Positions 51,483 to 63,011 are shown, counted from the first letter of the stretch. The stretch: DNA of 64,000 bases from DATFVB01 sp963714035 (GCA_963714035.1 OY970224.1:1984001-2048000), one strand, 5' to 3'. Notes: generated by a model from the letters alone, not told the origin. Made by a program: numbers and translations.

Positions 51483-52229
51483 ATGCGTCTCGCGAGATTC
51501 GCGCTTCCGATCCTGCTCATCGTCCCCGCCCTCCCCTGCCGGGCCGCCGAGGATTCGGGAACCGCGGCCCTCCTCGCGAAACAGACGCAGGAGCTCTTCG
51601 ACGCCGTCTCGGCGGGAGACGCGAAGATCTGGGATACGTATCTCGACCCCGACGTCCGATACACCGACGAGAACGGCGTCGTCTCGACGAAGAAAGAGAT
51701 GGTCGACGGCACGCGACCGCTTCCTTCCGGCGTCTCGGGAACGATCCGGGTCACCGACTTTCACGCGGTGACGCACGGCGACGTCGCGGTGACGACGCAC
51801 GTCGAGGACGAGCACGAGGACTACCACGGCCACGCCCTCCACTGTCAGTACCGCACGACCGACACCTGGAAGAAGACCGCGGACGGCTGGCGCCTCGTCG
51901 CCGCCCAGGTCCTCGCGCTTCGGACCGATCCGCCGGCCGTGCCGATTCCCGCGGCGAGACGCGCCGAATACGCCGGCGCTTACGCGCTCGCTCCGGCGAT
52001 CGACTACGAGATCCGGGCCAAAGGCGACGGCCTCGAGGGGCGGCAGACCGGCCGGCCGTGGGAAGAGATCCGGCAGGAGGCGCCCGACGTCCTTTTCGTC
52101 CCCGGAAAACCGCGATACCGCAAGATCTTCCAGCGCGACACGGCCGGGAAGATCACGGGATTCGTGGAGAGGCGCGAGGCCTGGGACATCCTCTGGAAGA
52201 GATCCGGCGGCGAAAGCCGCCCGAACTGA
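51483..52229 (+). CDS. Secreted SnoaL/DUF4440-like protein
   Basis: The 248-residue protein has a signal peptide (1-21). A SnoaL/DUF4440-type domain follows at 25-150 (KQTQELFDAVSAGDAKIWD, VRYTDENGVVSTKKEMV, WKKTADGWRLVAAQ). A second domain at 155-240 (RAEYAGAYALAPAIDYEI) resembles the DUF3471 module found after beta-lactamase-like enzymes. ATG 51483 follows GGAGG; a TACGAT -10 candidate is at 51460-51465. The ligand is unknown. Confidence 0.85.
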   Translation: MRLARFALPILLIVPALPCRAAEDSGTAALLAKQTQELFDAVSAGDAKIWDTYLDPDVRYTDENGVVSTKKEMVDGTRPLPSGVSGTIRVTDFHAVTHGDVAVTTHVEDEHEDYHGHALHCQYRTTDTWKKTADGWRLVAAQVLALRTDPPAVPIPAARRAEYAGAYALAPAIDYEIRAKGDGLEGRQTGRPWEEIRQEAPDVLFVPGKPRYRKIFQRDTAGKITGFVERREAWDILWKRSGGESRPN

Positions 52230-52280
52230 ACGCTCGCGACCGAAAGCGCTCGGACCGCTCCGCGAGGGAAGGAAGAGGCG

Positions 52281-52286
52281 TAGACT
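52281..52286 (+). promoter_or_regulatory. -10 candidate giving a leaderless mRNA for the second VWFA gene
   Basis: TAGACT (context GCGTAGACTGG) ends 6 bases before the GTG at 52293, so transcription would start at the start codon. Confidence 0.45.
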
Positions 52287-52292
52287 GGCCCG

Positions 52293-53327
52293 GTGAAACG
52301 GGGCGCTCGCCTCGCCGCCGCGATCCTTCTCGCCGCCGTTCCGGCGCTCGCGGACGATCCCGCGGGCCGCTTCCAGGAGAGCGTCTCCTCCGAGAAGGTC
52401 GTCGTCGACGTGCACGTCATCGACTACTCGGGCAAGCCCCTCACGGGTCTTTCGACGGCCGACTTCGCGCTGCGCGTGGACGGGACGTCCGTGCCGATCG
52501 AGTCGGTCGAGTGGGCCCCGGCCGCTCCGAGCCCGGGCCCGGTGAAAGGCGCCGGCGGAGAAACGGCTTCCGCCGCGCCGCTCGCCGTTCTTCCGGGCCG
52601 GCTCATCGTCATCTTCTTCCAGACCGACTACGAGGAATCGCGAATCACCGGCCAGATGCGGATGATCCGCGAAGCGCACGCGTTCCTCGATACCTGCTCG
52701 CCCGACGATCGCCTCGCCGTCCTCTCCTTCGATTCCCACCTGAAGCTCCGGCAGGACTTCACCGGCGATCACGCGAAGCTGCGCCGGGCGATCGATCGGA
52801 CGCTCTATTGCGACCGCGTCGAACCGCCGCCTCCCGGCGTTTTCCCCTCGCTCGCGGCCTCGCTCGACTTCCCCGCGGCGCGCCGGGCGACGCTTCCCGA
52901 GCATGCGCTGCGCGTGATCGGACAGGCGCTCGAGGCCCTTCCGGGATCGAAGTCGCTCCTCTTCTTCGGGTGGGGAATCGGAAATTTCGACTCCAAAATG
53001 GGATTGATCCTCGACCACAACTACGGCTGGGCGCGCGCCGCCCTCGCGCGCTCCCACACGTCGGTCTTCGCGCTCGACGTGACGTCCGCCGATTTCCACT
53101 CGATGGCGGCGGGACTCAAGGAGCTGGCCGAGGACACCGGCGGCCTGTACGTGAAGACGAACCGGCTCCCGCGTTTCGCGATGGACAAGGTGACCCGCGC
53201 GATCGCCGGCTACTACGTCCTCACGTTCGCGCGGCCGAGTCTCCCTCGCGGGCGCCACGAGATGAAGATCCGCGTCGTCGGGCACGGGAAGCCGTGGGTC
53301 TTGGCCCGTCCCGACTACTCAGACTGA
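52293..53327 (+). CDS. Secreted VWFA-related protein (acidobacterial type), short form
   Basis: The 344-residue protein has a signal peptide (MKRGARLAAAILLAAVPALA). The family start (VVVDVHVIDYSGKPLTGLS) is followed by a VWA-like fold at about 100-310. The metal site is lost: FFQTDYEES stands where DxSxS would be. It is half the length of the homologue at 2512-4638 and lacks its C-terminal domains. GTG 52293 is the start. Exported; the role is unknown. Confidence 0.85.
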   Translation: MKRGARLAAAILLAAVPALADDPAGRFQESVSSEKVVVDVHVIDYSGKPLTGLSTADFALRVDGTSVPIESVEWAPAAPSPGPVKGAGGETASAAPLAVLPGRLIVIFFQTDYEESRITGQMRMIREAHAFLDTCSPDDRLAVLSFDSHLKLRQDFTGDHAKLRRAIDRTLYCDRVEPPPPGVFPSLAASLDFPAARRATLPEHALRVIGQALEALPGSKSLLFFGWGIGNFDSKMGLILDHNYGWARAALARSHTSVFALDVTSADFHSMAAGLKELAEDTGGLYVKTNRLPRFAMDKVTRAIAGYYVLTFARPSLPRGRHEMKIRVVGHGKPWVLARPDYSD

Positions 53328-53337
53328 CCGTCGGCCG

Positions 53338-53470
53338 GCGCGGCGATGCATCGAATGATGCGGGCGCGTCCCGCCCACGCCGCCCTGCGACGTACTTGCC
53401 TCAGTACGCCTCGGGACGTCGTGGGCGCCCCGCATCCCGGCGGGCTCGCGCCTCACCGCGCCTCAACGGT
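53338..53470 (+). repeat. About 132-bp non-coding direct repeat, copy 1
   Basis: It shares GCGCGGCGATGCATCGAATG at its left end, TGCGACGTACTTG and CAGTACGCCTCGG in the middle, and CGCGCCTC and CTTCAACG-type ends with the copy at 53511-53641. It contains inverted parts (GATGCGGGCG with CGCCCCGCATC; GTAC-8-GTAC). It lies just past the VWFA stop. Confidence 0.75.
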
Positions 53471-53510
53471 TTCACAAGCGATTACCTGATGCTCGATTTC
53501 GACGCTACGA

Positions 53511-53641
53511 GCGCGGCGATGCATCGAATGATGCGGGCGCGTGCCGCCCGCGGTCTCCCTGCGACGTACTTGACTCAGTACGCCTCGGTCGCCGCGGACG
53601 CCCCACATCCCGCCTGATTCGCGCCTCGCCGCGCTTCAACG
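53511..53641 (+). repeat. About 132-bp non-coding direct repeat, copy 2
   Basis: Second copy of 53338-53470, with the first 31 bases identical and the rest diverged. A third, right-hand half copy (GGGCGCCCCGCATCCCGCC onwards) is at 54039-54090. Confidence 0.75.
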
Positions 53642-53735
53642 ATGTCGCCAAAGGACATCGCCCGGCCGCAAACGCTGCGCGGCGCGCTCCGCTGGAACCG
53701 CTCGGCCTCCCAGATCGCGGACCTCCAAGGGCATT

Positions 53736-53838
53736 TGTCATCCTGAGGAGCGACTCGTCCGCCGTAGCTCGCAGAGCGAAGGCGGAAGCGACGAAGGATC
53801 TGCTCCGGTTGCCAGGTCCTTCGCTTCGCTCAGGAGAG
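53736..53838 (+). repeat. Dispersed non-coding element, copy 3
   Basis: It starts TGTCATCCTGAGGAGCGA, has GACGAAGGATCTGC in the middle and ends CCTTCGCTTCGCTCAGGAG. This is the layout of the widespread bacterial TGTCATCCTGAG-type repeat, and its left end matches copies 1 and 2. Confidence 0.65.
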
Positions 53839-53913
53839 AGCACGCCGCGCGCATGGAGATGCGCGCCTTGCGCTCACACTTTCCGCGATCTGACCTTCGC
53901 GGCTCGCCTTCTT

Positions 53914-53961
53914 TCCCTCATCCGGCGGCTTGCAGCCGCCACCTTCTCCCGCCGGGAGAAG
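53914..53961 (+). repeat. REP-like double palindrome
   Basis: TCCCTCATCCGGCGGC, then the stem GGCGGC/GCCGCC (53924-53940), then CTTCTCCC-GCC-GGGAGAAG (53943-53961). This CCCTCATCC...CTTCTCCC layout is a known intergenic repeat style in many high-GC bacteria. With its neighbours it fills the 798-bp gap 53328-54125, which has no credible gene. Confidence 0.65.
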
Positions 53962-54038
53962 TAGCGCGGCGGCTCGCTTCGCTCGCGGCCTTGTGTGGCT
54001 CGACCGCTCCGGCGCCCCACCGGAGTCTTGGTTCCCGT

Positions 54039-54090
54039 GCCGCGGGCGCCCCGCATCCCGCCTGATTCGCGTCTGGCCACGCCTCACGGT
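54039..54090 (+). repeat. Partial third copy of the 132-bp repeat
   Basis: Matches the right half of 53511-53641 (CGCCCCGCATCCCGCC, TGATTCGCG, then CACGCCTCACGG). It lies 36 bases from the stop of the BNR gene at 54126. Confidence 0.6.
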
Positions 54091-54125
54091 CTGTCTGGGC
54101 GTGAGCCTCGCGCGTGTGGCCCCGA

Positions 54126-56078
54126 TCAGGGGTTTCGGCTCGTCACCTTTCCCGGATGGGGCGTCGTCGCGGGGCGGACGGTGGCCGGCGACATCTCGAA
54201 GATGCCCGCTCCACCGCTTCCCTCGTAGATCCACTCGCCCGCGGCATCGCTCGCGATGGCGGCGGCGAGATACGAGAACGGGACGCGGGTGAAGACGGGG
54301 TCGAGCGGGTTCCAGGTGTCTCCGCCGTCGCGGGAAACGAAGGCTCCTCCGCCGTAGACGGTGGCGAACACGATGCCCGGCGCGCCCGCGGGCACCGCGA
54401 TGCCGGAGACCGCGTCGCCGAAAGATCCGAGCGCCGGAGCGAGGCTCTCCCAGCTCGAGGCGCCGTCGGTCGACCGGTAGAGGGCCTCCTCGGTACCGGC
54501 GTAGAGAGTGCCGGCGTGATTCGGGTCGGCGGCGAGGGACAGTACGCCGGAGGAGTCCGGGGCCGGGCCCGCCGGGTGCCAGGAAACGCCGGAATCGGTC
54601 GAGGCCCAGACGCTCCCGTCCGAAAGGCCCGCATAGACGATCGAGGCGGGGGGAGCTCCGGCCGCCAGTGCCGCGACGCTCTGCGCCGGGAGCCCCGCGG
54701 ACGCCGTGTGCCACGATCCGCCGCCGTCGGTCGACTTCCAGACTCCGTTGGAGGTCGTTCCCGCGAAGAGCGGATGTGCCGACGACGTCCCGGCGGCAAG
54801 GGAATAGACGTTGTCGGGAACCTGCGGGGATGAGCCGTGCCAGCTCGCTCCCCCATCCGTCGAGAACAAGGCGCCGAAGGTTCCGGCGACGAATCGGCCC
54901 GCGGCGCCCGGAACCGCGACGAGAGCGAAGACGTGGTTCACCCCGAATTCGGGAATCCACGACCACGACCGGCCCCCGTCGGTCGTCCTCACCCCCCCGG
55001 AGAAGGAGAGACCCGCGATCGCGCGCCTGGGATTGGAGGGATCGATCGCGATCGAAAGGGGCGACACGTTCCCGACGAGCCCGGTCTTCGCGACCGCCCA
55101 CGACGCTCCCCCGTCGGTCGAGCGCAGAACGCCGTTGGCCTCGACGCCGGCGAGGACGATCGGCGAGGCGCCCGACGAAACGGCGACGCCGTTGAAGAAG
55201 GTCTCGCCGGACGGAATGCCGTTGTGGAGCGGCGTCCACGTCACACCGCCGTTCGTGCTCTTCGCCAGAGCGTCGTTGCCCGCCACGAGGATCGCCCCGG
55301 GAAGGAACGCGAACTGGGAGACGGTGTTGACGAAGCTCGAGTCGCTGACGGCGTTCCACGACGCGCCGTGGTCCGTCGAACGGTAGACCGTCGAGGATCC
55401 GGCGAAAGCCCGGCCCGGGGTCGTCGGATCGAACGCCACGGAGTCGATCGCGGAAGAGGCGGGCAATCCCGCAACCGGCCCCCAGGTGGCGCCGCCGTCG
55501 GTCGAGCGGAAGACTTTGTCGTAGTTCGTCGCGGCGAGGATCGTCCGGAAGTCCGCCGGGTCCGGCGAGAGCGCGTCGATCGATTTCCCCGAGGGAAGGC
55601 CCGTACCGAACGGACTCCAGCTCGCCCCGGAATCGACCGTGCGATAGAGGCCGGAAACCGTGCCGGCAAGGACGGTGCCGGCGTGCGACGGATCGACGAC
55701 GAGACTATTGACGCGGTCCTCCGGAAGTCCGGCCGCGGCGTTCGCCCACGTCTTCCCGGCGTCGGCCGATCGGGCGACGCCCTCGGTCGTCCCGGCGTAG
55801 ACGACGGAGGGCGTCGACGGATCGAAGGCGGCGGAGAACGTCGTCCCGAGGAGCCCGGCGTTCTCGGTCCGCGTCCAGGTGAGGCCGCCGTCCCGAGAGT
55901 AATAGACGCTGCCGTAGTAGCCGCACGCGACGGCCACGTTCGGGTCGCCGGGCGCGAACACGACGCGGAGCACGACGCCTCCTTCGGGTCCTCCGGTCTG
56001 AAGGGAGCCTTCGCGGGCGGCAAGGGTTGGGACTGCGAAAAGCGCTGCGGCGATGAGGAGGAAAACTGTCTTGTTCAT
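54126..56078 (-). CDS. Secreted BNR-repeat propeller protein
   Basis: The 650-residue protein has a signal peptide (MNKTVFLLIAAALFAVPTLA). It is then an almost unbroken series of BNR/sortilin-like repeats with the Asp-box S-x-D-x-G-x-(T/S)-W: YSRDGGLTWTRTE, RSTDGGASWAVAK, KSTDGGGSWHTAS, VSRDGGDTWNPLD and others. This builds one or two beta-propellers. Similar proteins are annotated as photosystem-stability-factor-like or sialidase-like, but no enzyme residues stand out. ATG 56078 is chosen for the signal peptide. Divergent from the kinase operon, 88 bp apart. Confidence 0.88.
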   Translation of the reverse strand: MNKTVFLLIAAALFAVPTLAAREGSLQTGGPEGGVVLRVVFAPGDPNVAVACGYYGSVYYSRDGGLTWTRTENAGLLGTTFSAAFDPSTPSVVYAGTTEGVARSADAGKTWANAAAGLPEDRVNSLVVDPSHAGTVLAGTVSGLYRTVDSGASWSPFGTGLPSGKSIDALSPDPADFRTILAATNYDKVFRSTDGGATWGPVAGLPASSAIDSVAFDPTTPGRAFAGSSTVYRSTDHGASWNAVSDSSFVNTVSQFAFLPGAILVAGNDALAKSTNGGVTWTPLHNGIPSGETFFNGVAVSSGASPIVLAGVEANGVLRSTDGGASWAVAKTGLVGNVSPLSIAIDPSNPRRAIAGLSFSGGVRTTDGGRSWSWIPEFGVNHVFALVAVPGAAGRFVAGTFGALFSTDGGASWHGSSPQVPDNVYSLAAGTSSAHPLFAGTTSNGVWKSTDGGGSWHTASAGLPAQSVAALAAGAPPASIVYAGLSDGSVWASTDSGVSWHPAGPAPDSSGVLSLAADPNHAGTLYAGTEEALYRSTDGASSWESLAPALGSFGDAVSGIAVPAGAPGIVFATVYGGGAFVSRDGGDTWNPLDPVFTRVPFSYLAAAIASDAAGEWIYEGSGGAGIFEMSPATVRPATTPHPGKVTSRNP

Positions 56079-56166
56079 GGAACGATGCCTCCGGGGAAAA
56101 TTGTACTCCCGCCGCGCGCGACGGCGGTTCGCGCGGGCGATAAGATCGGCGCCGGAAGAAAACGCC

Positions 56167-58730
<2,564 letters not shown>

Positions 58731-58731
<1 letters not shown>

Positions 58732-59231
58732 TGCCGAGGCTGCGGTTCCCCCAGGTGGCGGCGCTCGGCCTGCTCGCGCTCGCGGTCCCCGCCTTCGCCG
58801 CCTCCCCGGGCGGCGCGGCCTCCGGCACGATCGCCTACCGCGGGCGAACCGCCGCACCGGCCCACGCGTATCTCGTGCGCGGTCCCGACGCGGTCGACGA
58901 GAAAAAGGTCGTCCGCCGGCTGGTCCTCACGACGAGCGACCTCGGGCCGAAGATCGCCGCCTGCGAATCGATGTCGTGCGTGGACGCGAACGTCACCGAA
59001 GGAATGGAGGTCGATTTCGACGCGGGGCCGCGTCTGAACTACTGGATCGCGCTCGACGGGCAGAAGGTCCAGTATTCCGGAACGGCCGTCCCGGAGTCGT
59101 TCGCTTCCCGCGCGAACGACGCCCGGCGGATCGCCGGCCGCCTTTCGATCGACGACACCGCGGCCGGCGGACCGAAGATCGCGATCGAATTCGATGCGCC
59201 GCTCGTCCGCGCGTTCGACCGCGCCCGGTAG
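58731..59231 (+). CDS. Secreted hypothetical protein in the kinase operon
   Basis: The 166-residue protein has a signal peptide (MPRLRFPQVAALGLLALAVP). The mature part has a beta-rich pattern with two Cys (IAACESMSCVD). It does not resemble a family I can name. Its ATG overlaps the kinase TGA by one base (TGATG), so it is probably translated with the kinase and may be its periplasmic partner or substrate. That link is inferred from position only. Confidence 0.75.
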
Positions 59232-59236
59232 CGGTC

Positions 59237-59806
59237 ATGAATCGGGGACGGCTCGAGGCGTTCAGCGACGGCGTCATCGCGATCCTGATCACGATCATGG
59301 TCCTGGCCCTGAACGTCCCGCGGGGAGCGTCCTTCGCGGCGCTCGCGCCGCTCCTCCCCGTTTTCCTGAGCTACGTCCTGTCGTTCGTCTTCCTGGGGAT
59401 CTACTGGAGCAACCATCACCACATGCTCCACACCGTCGACCGCGTCAACGGGAAGATCCTCTGGGCGAACCTGCATCTCCTCTTCTGGCTGTCGCTCGTG
59501 CCGTTTGCGACCGCGTGGATGGGAGAAAACGGCGCCGCGCCTCTCCCGACCGCGCTCTACGGCGGCGTGCTCCTCTTCGCCGCGATCGCCTACACGATCC
59601 TGCAGACCGCGATCATCCGGTCGCAGGGGCCCGAATCGCGCCTCGCCGCCGCGGTCCGCGACGATCGGAAGGGAAAGATCTCGGTCCTGCTCTACGTCGC
59701 CGCGATTCCCCTGGCGTTCGCCGACCGGCGTCTCTCGGTCGCGCTCTACGTCGTCGTCGCGCTGATCTGGCTCGTGCCGGACCGGCGGATCGAATCGCGC
59801 TATTGA
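59237..59806 (+). CDS. TMEM175/DUF1211-family membrane protein (potassium-channel-like)
   Basis: The 189-residue protein has six hydrophobic helices. Helix 1 carries the family signature RLEAFSDGVIAILITIMVL with the FSD motif. Bacterial members form tetrameric K+-selective leak channels; this one has the usual bacterial length. It lies 5 bases downstream of the hypothetical gene, so it is the third gene of the kinase operon. It converges on the DUF1501 gene, 19 bp apart. Confidence 0.92.
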   Translation: MNRGRLEAFSDGVIAILITIMVLALNVPRGASFAALAPLLPVFLSYVLSFVFLGIYWSNHHHMLHTVDRVNGKILWANLHLLFWLSLVPFATAWMGENGAAPLPTALYGGVLLFAAIAYTILQTAIIRSQGPESRLAAAVRDDRKGKISVLLYVAAIPLAFADRRLSVALYVVVALIWLVPDRRIESRY

Positions 59807-59825
59807 CCGGCGCCGCGCGCCGCCG

Positions 59826-61163
59826 TCATCGGAAGAATCCGAGGTCGGCGACGTCGAAGCTCCCGAGATTCGGGAAGACTCCGCTCATCTTCTCCGCCGG
59901 GACGCCGAACCATTTCGCCAGCGTCGCGCCGTACTGATCCACGGAAACGGACGGGATCCACCGCCCCTCGCTCGAAGCGTCGTCGGGACCGTTCAGCGCG
60001 AGCGTCGGGTAGCGCCCGTAAAAATCTCCCCCGGCGACCGCGCCTCCCATGACGAAGTGATGGTTGCCCCAGGCATGGTCGCTCCCGCCGCCCGAGGCGG
60101 CCTGGAACGTGCGCCCGAAATCGGAGAGCGTGAACGTCGTGACCGCGTCGGACACGGCGAGCTCCGCCGTCGCGTCCGAGAACGCTTTCATCGCTCCCCC
60201 GAGCTGACCGAGAAGGTCTCCCTGGACGGAAAGCTGGTCGGTGTGCGTGTCGAAGCTTCCGAGCGAAGCGAAGAAGATCTGCCGCCGCACGCCGAGAGCG
60301 GCGCGCGCGGAGATCACCCGGGCGATTTGAAGCATCTGTCCGCCGATGTCGGTCGCCGGAAAGACGGTCGAGAGGGACGCCGCGCCGGCGAGCGCCTCGT
60401 CGAGCGCGGCGAGCTGGTCGATGCCGGCGCCGACGATGCCGCTCTGCGCGGCGACGAGGGGACGATCGGGGTCGAGCGCGAGGATCGCGCGCAGCGCGTT
60501 GAATGCGGACGGCGCGCCGAACCCCGCGAGGGCCGCTCCGGGCACGAGCGGCCGGCTCGATTCTCCGCTCGAGAAGAGCGTCGCCCCCGCGACGGACACG
60601 ACCGCGGGAATCGACGCCGAAACGTTGAGCTCCGCCGCGGCGTCCGCCGCGCGGCCGCCCCAGCCGGTCGTGCCGAGCGGGCTCGCGGGGTCCGAGACGG
60701 CGGATTGCCACTGGTTCTGCTGGTCGAAGTGCGAGAAGAGACTGTCGGGACGAGCCGCGCCGGCGAGGTACTGACTTCGCGCGATCGGCCGCAGGAGCGT
60801 GCCGACGTTGCACAGGATCGCGAGGGTTTTCGAACCGTAGAGCCCGGCGAGATCCGAGAGCGCGGGATGCAGTCCGAACGCGGCCCCCTGCGACGGCGCC
60901 GCGACCGGGACGAGGTCCGCCTTCGGGACGTTCAACGAGGACGTCGTCCCCCGCACCGCCGCGTAGCCGGCGTAGTCGTCGTACGGGATCACGGCGTTGT
61001 TGCCGTCGTTTCCCCCGAAGAGGAAGACGCAGACGAGGGCGCGATAGTCGTCGCCGGGCAGCGCGGCGGCCCAGACCCGGCCGAACCGGTCGAGGCTCGA
61101 CACGAACGCCGCCGCCGAGAGCCCGCAGGCGGACCGGCGCAGGAATTCCCGTCGGGTCGTCAT
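59826..61163 (-). CDS. Tat-exported DUF1501 protein
   Basis: The 445-residue protein begins MTTRREFLRRSACG, a twin-arginine signal. The family core includes VCVFLFGGNDGNNAVIPYDD, FSHFDQQNQWQS, FFASLGSFDTHTDQ, TLSDFGRTF and DHAWGNHHFVMGG. DUF1501 proteins are sulfatase-fold-like exported proteins almost always next to DUF1800. The biochemical role is not known. It lies 4 bases downstream of the DUF1800 gene. Confidence 0.92.
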   Translation of the reverse strand: MTTRREFLRRSACGLSAAAFVSSLDRFGRVWAAALPGDDYRALVCVFLFGGNDGNNAVIPYDDYAGYAAVRGTTSSLNVPKADLVPVAAPSQGAAFGLHPALSDLAGLYGSKTLAILCNVGTLLRPIARSQYLAGAARPDSLFSHFDQQNQWQSAVSDPASPLGTTGWGGRAADAAAELNVSASIPAVVSVAGATLFSSGESSRPLVPGAALAGFGAPSAFNALRAILALDPDRPLVAAQSGIVGAGIDQLAALDEALAGAASLSTVFPATDIGGQMLQIARVISARAALGVRRQIFFASLGSFDTHTDQLSVQGDLLGQLGGAMKAFSDATAELAVSDAVTTFTLSDFGRTFQAASGGGSDHAWGNHHFVMGGAVAGGDFYGRYPTLALNGPDDASSEGRWIPSVSVDQYGATLAKWFGVPAEKMSGVFPNLGSFDVADLGFFR

Positions 61164-61167
61164 CGCG

Positions 61168-62841
61168 TCACCTCTCGACCTGGTAGGCGGAGGACGTGGC
61201 GACGAGCTGGAGCGCGATCGCGGTCCGCGCCGCCGGCGAAGGGCCGGCCGCCGCCACCGCGCCGAGGACCGCCTCGCGCATCGCGTCGGACATCGTTCCG
61301 TGGAGGAGCAGGGCGTCGAGGCGCTCGACGAGCGCGGCGGGATCGTCGGCGAGGGCCTCGAGCCCCGACAGGTCGAGGGCAGTGCCCGGCGTCCCCTCCG
61401 GCGAGGGAGAACGACCGAACGCGAGCGCGGAGACGACGTTGATCCGCGCGATCGCCGTCGACGTCGTCTCGATCCCGAACTCGGGACCCTCCGCGGACGT
61501 TCCCGGGGCGACGTATTCGTGCGGGTAGTACGAGAAGACCGAATCGGGGTCGAAGAGATCCTGCCCCATCAGACGGACCGCGGGCCCGAGAACGCCGTCG
61601 GTCCGCGCCCCGAACGCCCGGAGCAGCCCGAGCAGGTACTGGACCGGCTCGCGGAGATGGCCGTAAACGGGATCGCTCTCGGCATCGCCTCGCGCCTCCG
61701 GATCGAGGAGGATCGCCCGCACGACCGCCGCGAGATCTCCGCGCTCGCCGCGCCCGTCGTCGGCGAAGACCGCGGAGACGCGCGCCACGTAGGCGGGGCT
61801 CGGGTTCGACGTGACGAGGTGCTGGATGAGCTGCCTGCCGATGAACGGACCGACGTTGGGGTGGCCGAAGATGTTGTCGATCGCTTCCTGCAGGTCGGTC
61901 TCCCCGTCCTGGTTCGCCGGAAGGACGGAACGAAGAGCGCCGTCGTAGGAAAGGAGACTCTTCTCTCCCCGGTCGTGGTTCACGTCGAGCCCGGACGGAT
62001 CGCGGTAGAGGACCATGGGAGCGCCGTAGTTGCGCGGATCGTGCGGGCGCGGCGCGGCGCCCGGAAAGGGCGCGTAGGTCCAGCCGGTGAACGCGTGCGA
62101 GAAGCCCTCGATCGTGTCCTGGTCGTACGCCGGAATCGGCTCGTTCGAAGCGTCCCGAAGGACCGTGCCGTCGGGCGCGAGAAGGTGAACGCCGATCGAG
62201 AAGAGCTGCATCACCTCGCGACCGTAGTTTTCGTTGGGTTGGACCGTTCCCGACGGATCCGCCTTGTCGTTGTCGACCATGTCGAGGTAGTCGCCCATCG
62301 CGGGATTCAACGTCACGTCGGCGAGGAGTTGGCGGAAGCTTCCGAGAGCGTCGCGGGCGAGGAGGTTCAGGTACGGAGAAACCGCGCTCGGCTGCCGCAC
62401 CTTGAGCCCGGAAACCACGAAGATCTCGTGGAGCGCGAAAGCGACGCGCTGCCGGAGCTGGTCCTGCCCGGAGAGAGCGTTCTGGAAGAACCGCACCTGC
62501 AGGGGATACATCGTGTAATGGTCCCGGCGGCAGGCGGGGTCGCTTCCGTCCGGACACCCCGTCTTCGGGCTGGTCGGGTAGGCCGGGAGGTTCGGGTAGG
62601 CCGACACCGGCGCGGCGATCTGTCGATCGATCCAGGCGCCGAAGCCGAGGGACCGAACCTCCGCGATCGAGGCATCGGTCGGGCCCCAGCTCGCCTGCTC
62701 GAGGAACCGGACGGCGTCCGCCTCGGACGGCGAAGAGCGCCTCGCCCGGACGATCGCCGGACGGGGCGGGTCGATCGCCCCGGCCGGGGAGGCGCCTCCG
62801 ATGAACAGCAGAATCGACCACCCGATGAGCGAGAACCGCAT
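61168..62841 (-). CDS. Secreted DUF1800 protein
   Basis: The 557-residue protein has a signal peptide (MRFSLIGWSILLFIGGASPAGA). The family blocks are RFLEQASWGPTDASIAEV, LRQRVAFALHEIFVVSG, PNENYGREVMQLFSIGVH, EGFSHAFTGW and IFGHPNVGPFIGRQLIQHLV. DUF1800 and DUF1501 form a conserved exported pair in Acidobacteriota, Planctomycetota and others. GGAGG precedes ATG 62841. No catalytic site is established. Confidence 0.92.
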   Translation of the reverse strand: MRFSLIGWSILLFIGGASPAGAIDPPRPAIVRARRSSPSEADAVRFLEQASWGPTDASIAEVRSLGFGAWIDRQIAAPVSAYPNLPAYPTSPKTGCPDGSDPACRRDHYTMYPLQVRFFQNALSGQDQLRQRVAFALHEIFVVSGLKVRQPSAVSPYLNLLARDALGSFRQLLADVTLNPAMGDYLDMVDNDKADPSGTVQPNENYGREVMQLFSIGVHLLAPDGTVLRDASNEPIPAYDQDTIEGFSHAFTGWTYAPFPGAAPRPHDPRNYGAPMVLYRDPSGLDVNHDRGEKSLLSYDGALRSVLPANQDGETDLQEAIDNIFGHPNVGPFIGRQLIQHLVTSNPSPAYVARVSAVFADDGRGERGDLAAVVRAILLDPEARGDAESDPVYGHLREPVQYLLGLLRAFGARTDGVLGPAVRLMGQDLFDPDSVFSYYPHEYVAPGTSAEGPEFGIETTSTAIARINVVSALAFGRSPSPEGTPGTALDLSGLEALADDPAALVERLDALLLHGTMSDAMREAVLGAVAAAGPSPAARTAIALQLVATSSAYQVER

Positions 62842-63011
62842 GGGACCTCCGTCGCCGCCGGCTGTTCGGATTGGACGATCGAAGACCGCTCAGGATTACC
62901 GGTGCGCGGGAAGAAAATCGGCGGAGCGCCGGCGGCTATCCGGAAGGCGGAGCCGCAAGGTGTCTATTGCGAAAAGAGACACCCAGATTTCGCGGAAATC
63001 CGCTCGAAGTT

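Noticed and set aside
52058..53617. 519-residue frame through the second VWFA gene
   Set aside because: It is a +1/+2 shadow of the VWFA gene continuing into the repeat block.
53471..54125. Possible pseudogene between the VWFA and BNR genes
   Set aside because: No frame shows domain remnants; all of it is explained by repeats and palindromes.
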